Origin: Thermothielavioides terrestris NRRL 8126
Taxonomy: Eukaryota > Ascomycota > Sordariomycetes > Sordariales > Chaetomiaceae
Direction of reading: 5' to 3'
DNA length: 64,000 nt
NCBI RefSeq assembly: GCF_000226115.1
Contig: NC_016457.1
Coordinates: forward strand, 5,208,001-5,272,000
Shown: positions 58,894-64,000 of the stretch, piece after piece
Position numbering within the stretch: the first letter of the stretch is position 1
How the letters are laid out: each line of letters opens with the position of its first letter
Made by a program: the position numbers and the translations under genes
Notes under the pieces: model-generated
The model's input: only the letters and a program-made list of their open reading frames with translations
Databases searched by the model: none
Told to the model about the DNA's origin: nothing

Positions 58894-60448
58894 GCAGGTG
58901 CCTGTCGAGGTCTAGGCATGTGAGAGCGAGAAGGGATGGCACTTGGCTACCTCCTCCCAGAGTTGAGTCATTTCTAATTTCAATAGGCGCTTCGTCAATG
59001 TTTTGATCCGTTATCCAACCTCCTTGGGCAACATGGAATATGCTTCGTCACCCGAAGTTTTGGGAGCCTTGCTCTGCAACTGGGGAGTTAGTGTTTCCAT
59101 TTCTCTATATTTTTCTGCAATTCAATGTTAGGGTACGTTATTTCGACCATTCACTGTGCGCCAATCGCATCAGCATTCTGGCATTTCGTACAAACCCATG
59201 CTAGGTTGGCTTCGTCTTCATGATGAATAGGAGGTGAGAAAGGGATTTCAAGGTCTTTTGGGCGAAATAGGGGGACGCTGCTATCGAGGGGCATCTGAAA
59301 AGGCCGGTGTGATTTTGCTTCTCAACTGTATTTGTACTTGCGAGTGCCAACTCCAGCACTTGAAGTAGCGATATTTTAGTTTTGAATGCTTTGCCTCACT
59401 CGATGGAGGGAGAATGTCTCATGAACCATAGCTCAACGCCTTGGAGACGCAGATTAAGTAGGTACGGATACCTACGAAAGTATTGAAATTGCTTTCTAGT
59501 TTCTACATACTTCGCGTGACATGGCTTAGGTTCTGCTAAGTTTGCAATTTGCCCCAAAATAAGTTGTTAGCCAATTACGTTACTCCGAACTAGGTCCAGA
59601 ATCATGTCTTTACCTCTCATAATAGCGACAGCTTCTGGTCTTCGTTGTGCTCACAGATTGCAGTCTTTTGTCACAGCTTGAACGGAATGCTCCGTACTCT
59701 AGGTCTAGGCAAAAATACCCCTGCAAGGCCGCCTCCTGTTGGGTATTCCGTACCTGCCTACGGAATACACTAAAAGTGGAGCTTTCCTCAGGAGTACACT
59801 ACACCAAGTGCCCGTACGTACTGTACAGTACATACAGAATACATTACATCCGTAATCCGCGCTCAGCATGAAGCGCTCTCCGACCCCGCCTAGGGGGAAA
59901 AAAGTTCGGACACAGGACCTGTGGGGCCCTGGTCGCCGCAGCGGCATGCCGCCTTCTCCGCCACTTTCCACATTCAGCGTCAACTCGTCGACCGCAGCAT
60001 GCCACACTGCCGCCAAAAAATCGCAACATACCGCGACGCACAGAATACTACGGCCGATTTGACTCAACAACGCACAATCCTCAACGTAGCCACGGAAACG
60101 CGAGGTTACGGCCGCTTCGACCTCCACCAGTGATGATGTGATGGCCGTCCCGCGCGCCACGCTTTCAACTCTTTTTTTCTTCCCAGCTCTTTCCTGATAC
60201 ACCAGCACGAAAGCAGCGCAGTGCAACAACCAACTCTCGAACTACCTAAGGTCGGGTACTGACTGCGTCGTGCCTTGCTGACATCCAGAGTCGGCTTACC
60301 TTTTGGACTGTGGTGACTCTTCAGGTCAGCTTCCATCCCTCTGTCGCGCATTCGTTCCGCCAATACCGCGCAACCCCGTCGATTCCTCTTTGAACTAACA
60401 ATTCGGTCCGTGTTCTAGCGGCCACGGGCCCTGTTCTGCTTCTTCAAC
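58894..60448. other. AT-richer gene-poor region and UPF1 upstream region
   Basis: 58950-59700 is visibly richer in A/T than the rest of the non-transposon DNA and has no clear frame; the missing half of the methyltransferase was not found there. 59690-59850 has several TCCGTA/TACGGA motifs. 60100-60448 is the UPF1 promoter and leader. Confidence 0.5.
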
Positions 60449-63400
60449 ATGGAGGGCGCTTTCACCCACCTTGGAAACCATCTCGTTTCCGACTCCGCGG
60501 CGGCCATCAAGGCCGGCGGCTCCGACGAGCTCTCGAACATCGACCCGGACGACAACCTGCTGTACGGCGTCCTCGGAGGCCGTGGTGCGGACGCTGGTCT
60601 CGGCAGTGCGAGACGCCGCCAAGATGACGAAGACAACGAGACCGAGGTCTTCGACGACGACGACGAGAGTCTGTCCAGCGTCCAGGTCGACGGCATGAAG
60701 GGCCTCAAACTGAACGGCCCCGAAGAGGAGAAGGAGCTTCCAGCCCACGCTTGCGCGTGAGTAGCTAGCGTCTTGCCCTCCGCATCGTCAAGAAATGTTG
60801 CTGACTGGCTCCGACAGCTATTGCGGCATTCATTCCCCCGCAAGCGTTGTCAAATGCCTCACCTGCAACAAGTGGTTCTGCAGCGCTCGCGGGAACTCGA
60901 GCTCCTCGCACATTGTCAACCACCTCGTGCGAGCTCGCCATAAAGAAGTCCAGCTTCACCCCCAATCATCGCTGGGCGACACCGTTCTCGAGTGCTACAA
61001 CTGCGGGATCAAGAACGTGTTTACGCTCGGCTTCATCCCGGCCAAATCCGACACCGTGGTAGTCCTCCTCTGCCGGCAGCCTTGCGCGGCAAGCACCTCG
61101 ACCAAGGACATGAGCTGGGACATTTCAAGATGGCAGCCGCTCATTGAAAACCGGACCTTTCTGAATTGGCTCGTCCAGCCGCCCACCGACGCCGAGCAGC
61201 TTCGCGCTCGACATCTCACCCCGCCCATGATCGCCAAGCTTGAGGAGATGTGGAAAGTGGCGCCTGGGGCCACCGTCGCCGACCTGGAAAAGCGCGCGAG
61301 CGTTGACGACGATCCGCATCCCGTGCTGCTCAAGTACGACGACCCCTACCACTACCAGAACATCTTTGGCCCGCTCGTCAAGATGGAGTCGGATTACGAC
61401 AAGAAGCTCAAGGAGGCGCAATCGGAGGACAACCTCCAGGTCAAGTGGGATTACGGGTTGGAGAACAAGCATGTGGCCATCTTCGTCCTGCCCAAGATCG
61501 AGTCGGGCGATGTCAAGCTGGCGGTGGGCGACGAGATGAGGCTGAAGTACAAGGGCGACCTCCGCCCGCCGTGGGAGGGCGTCGGCTATGTCACCAAGAT
61601 CCCCAACAACCAGAACGACGAGGTTCACCTTGAGCTGCGGAAGTCGGGCAACGACAAGGCAGTGCCGACCGACGTCACCACCAATTTCTCGGCCGACTAT
61701 GTTTGGAAGGCCACCTCGTATGACCGCATGCAGCTCGCCATGAAGACGTTTGCGGTTGACGAGATGAGCGTCTCGGGCTACATCTTCCACAAGCTACTCG
61801 GCCACGAAGTCGCATTGGTGCCCATGAAGACACCGATGCCTAAGAAGTTCCACGCCCCCGGCCTGCCGGAGCTGAATCACAGCCAGATCACGGCCATCAA
61901 GACGGTGCTGTCGACGCCGCTCAGTCTGATCCAGGGTCCTCCGGGCACTGGCAAGACGGTCACGTCGGCCACCATCATCTACCATCTGGCCAAGATGAAC
62001 AACAGTCAGGTGCTCGTCTGCGCGCCCTCCAACGTCGCCGTCGACCAGCTGTGCGAGCGGATCCACCGCACCGGCCTGAAAGTCGTCCGCCTGACCGCCA
62101 AATCCCGCGAAGACGTCGAGTCCTCGGTCAGCTTCCTGTCCCTGCACGAGCAGGTCCGCATGAATGCTGCCAACACGGAGCTCGGCAAGTGGATGGCGCT
62201 GAAGAACAGCCAAGGCGGGTTGCAGTCGCAGGATGAAAAGAAGTTCAGGCAACTGACGCGCGCTGCCGAGCGCGAGATTCTCAACAACGCAGATGTCGTC
62301 TGCTGCACTTGCGTGGGAGCCGGCGATCCGCGACTTGCTAAGATGAAGTTCCGGAACGTGTTGATTGACGAATCTACCCAGTCGGCCGAGCCCGAGTGCA
62401 TGATCCCGCTCGTGCTCGGATCCAAGCAGGTGGTGCTGGTCGGCGACCACAAGCAGCTCGGCCCCGTCATCATGAACAAGAAGGCAGCCAAGGCTGGCCT
62501 CAACCAGTCCCTCTTTGAGAGGCTGGTCAAGCTGAACCTGACGCCGATCCGGCTGAAGGTGCAGTACCGGATGCATCCCTGCCTCTCCGAGTTCCCGTCC
62601 AACATGTTCTACGACGGCTCGCTGCAGAACGGTGTCACGGACGCGGAGCGGCTGAGGAAGGACGTGGACTTCCCGTGGCCAGTTGCCGAGATGCCCATGA
62701 TGTTCTGGGCGAACATGGGCAACGAGGAGATCTCGGCATCGGGAACCTCCTACCTCAACCGCACCGAGGCGGCCAACGTCGAGAAGGTTGTCACGCGATT
62801 CTTCAAGGCAGGAGTGAAACCGACCGACATAGGCGTCATCACGCCGTACGAGGGCCAGCGGAGCTACATCGTCAGCACGATGCAGAACACGGGCACGTGC
62901 CGGAAGGAGGACTACAAGGAGGTTGAGGTCGCGTCGGTGGACGCGTTCCAGGGCCGGGAGAAAGATTATATCGTGCTGTCTTGTGTTCGGTCCAACGACA
63001 ACCAGGGGATTGGTTTCCTGTCGGATCCTCGCCGTCTCAACGTTGCGCTCACGCGCGCAAAGTACGGTCTCGTCATCATTGGAAATCCCAAGGTTCTCTC
63101 CAAGCACGAGCTGTGGCACCATCTCCTGGTTCATTTCAAAGACCACAAGTGCTTGGTCGAGGGCCCTCTCACCAACCTGCAGACGTCGCTCTTGCAGTTC
63201 AGCAAACCCAAGACGTCCTTCCGCCCTCCGCGTTACGGTCAGCAGACGCACGCGGCGGGTGGCTACCCCAACGGCCGATACGGCGGCGGCGGCATGAACG
63301 GGTCGGCCAGGGACTACGAGACGGGCTCTATGCTTTCGTACATCCCCGACGATGTATCGTCGATCCACAGCTCCGCCTTGGGCGGCGCCGGGTTGAGCTC

Positions 63401-63794
63401 GGCCTATCCGCACATGTTCTCCAACTTCCACCCCGATCAGTGGCCAGGATTGCCGGGTGTGGGCGGGGGTGGCCGTCCCGGGGCCAAGGGCCGCGGCCGC
63501 GGCGCCGAGAGCATCGCGGGCGAGAGCATCGCCAACAGCGAGTTCACCGACGCGAGCGCCAGCGTCATTGGCGGCAAGGGCGTTGGTCAAGGAGGAGCCA
63601 GCCTCGGCGCCGGCCTTAGCGAGACAGTCAGCGCCGCGCGGCCGACCTCATATACGCAGGACGACCGTCTGAAGCAGTACGTCGAGCACGACAAGCGCAT
63701 GGGACTCGGCAACGGGTTCGGACGGCGGATCGACGATGACGAGAAGAGCATCAGCACCGCTTTTGCTAGTCAGATCGGGTCTGGGTTCGACTGA
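60449..63794 (+). CDS. UPF1: ATP-dependent RNA helicase UPF1 (nonsense-mediated decay)
   Basis: Two exons, 60449..60756 and 60818..63794, give 1094 residues. The 61-nt intron (GTGAGT, GCTGACTGG, GACAG) lies at the start of the CH zinc domain, restoring [20 protein letters not shown]. Further Cys/His ligands occur in [21 protein letters not shown] and CRQPC. Superfamily 1 helicase motifs follow: Walker A GPPGTGKT (residues 476-483), Walker B-like [44 protein letters not shown] and [13 protein letters not shown]. The C-terminus is Gly/Ser-rich. UPF1 is the core factor that recognises premature termination with UPF2/UPF3. The acidic N-terminus is [13 protein letters not shown]. The long minus-strand frame inside it is a shadow. 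Confidence 0.97.
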
Positions 63795-64000
63795 GCGGTG
63801 TGTTCACGGGGCTGAGTTGTTGCCGGTTTGTTTGATGCAAACCGAAGGACAGCAGAGAAGCAGGCACACGGGGCCAGATCCTAGGAGCAGCTGCCTGCCT
63901 TCCTCTTTCGCCGGGGCCTCGGTCGAGCAGACGATCTCCCAACCTGCAAGAGTCCGGCGCGCCCGCAGCTGCAGGAAGCGATGGGAGCGCAGATGCTCCC

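Noticed and set aside
61794..63590. 598-codon minus-strand open frame inside UPF1
   Set aside because: Antisense shadow of GC-rich codon usage; UPF1 on the other strand is complete with all helicase motifs.
1..64000. CRISPR arrays, operons, bacterial promoters or ribosome binding sites
   Set aside because: The DNA is eukaryotic with spliceosomal introns; no regular short repeat-spacer array was seen.

Overview
The window is nuclear DNA of a filamentous ascomycete, most likely a sordariomycete of the Sordariales/Chaetomiaceae type. The evidence is GC-rich coding DNA, short introns (about 50-140 nt) with GTANGT-like donors and CTNAC branch points, fungal-specific families (FTA2-domain, STS1/Cut8, Btz-domain, fungal NBR1), and a large AT-rich block produced by repeat-induced point mutation (RIP). 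No species is claimed.

Layout. Kb 0-20: SCY1/CEX1-type pseudokinase (-), a low-complexity protein with Cys clusters (+), a divergent pair of accessory genes (FTA2-domain protein - / unknown protein +), a mitochondrial aconitase paralogue (-), RAD52 (-) and the nuclear proteasome tether STS1 (-). Kb 20.2-28.7: a block with no intact gene. It is a TA-flanked element with ~38-40 bp terminal inverted repeats, split by a minus-strand Ty3/gypsy chromovirus with 249-bp LTRs. The chromovirus is destroyed by RIP but can still be read: zinc knuckle, protease, reverse transcriptase, integrase, chromodomain, polypurine tract and a self-priming primer-binding site. Kb 28.9-56.9: NOP13 (+), selective-autophagy receptor NBR1 (-), a CofD/YvcK-family protein (-), a Btz-domain RNA-binding protein (-), a pepsin-like protease (-), aminodeoxychorismate lyase (-) divergent from TOM70 (+), plasma-membrane syntaxin SSO1 (-) and IMP4 (-). 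Kb 57.9-58.9: remnant of a fungal O-methyltransferase. Kb 60.4-63.8: UPF1 (+).

Exon joins were worked out by hand from splice signals and frame. For ten spliced genes the exons sum exactly to a whole number of codons, which supports those models. Two 5' ends (the 4.6-6.7 kb gene and the protease) are unresolved. The genes are mostly unlinked housekeeping functions (RNA decay and ribosome biogenesis, mitochondrial import, secretion, autophagy, recombination); there is no operon or biosynthetic cluster. The most unusual content is the nested transposon block and the methyltransferase relic.
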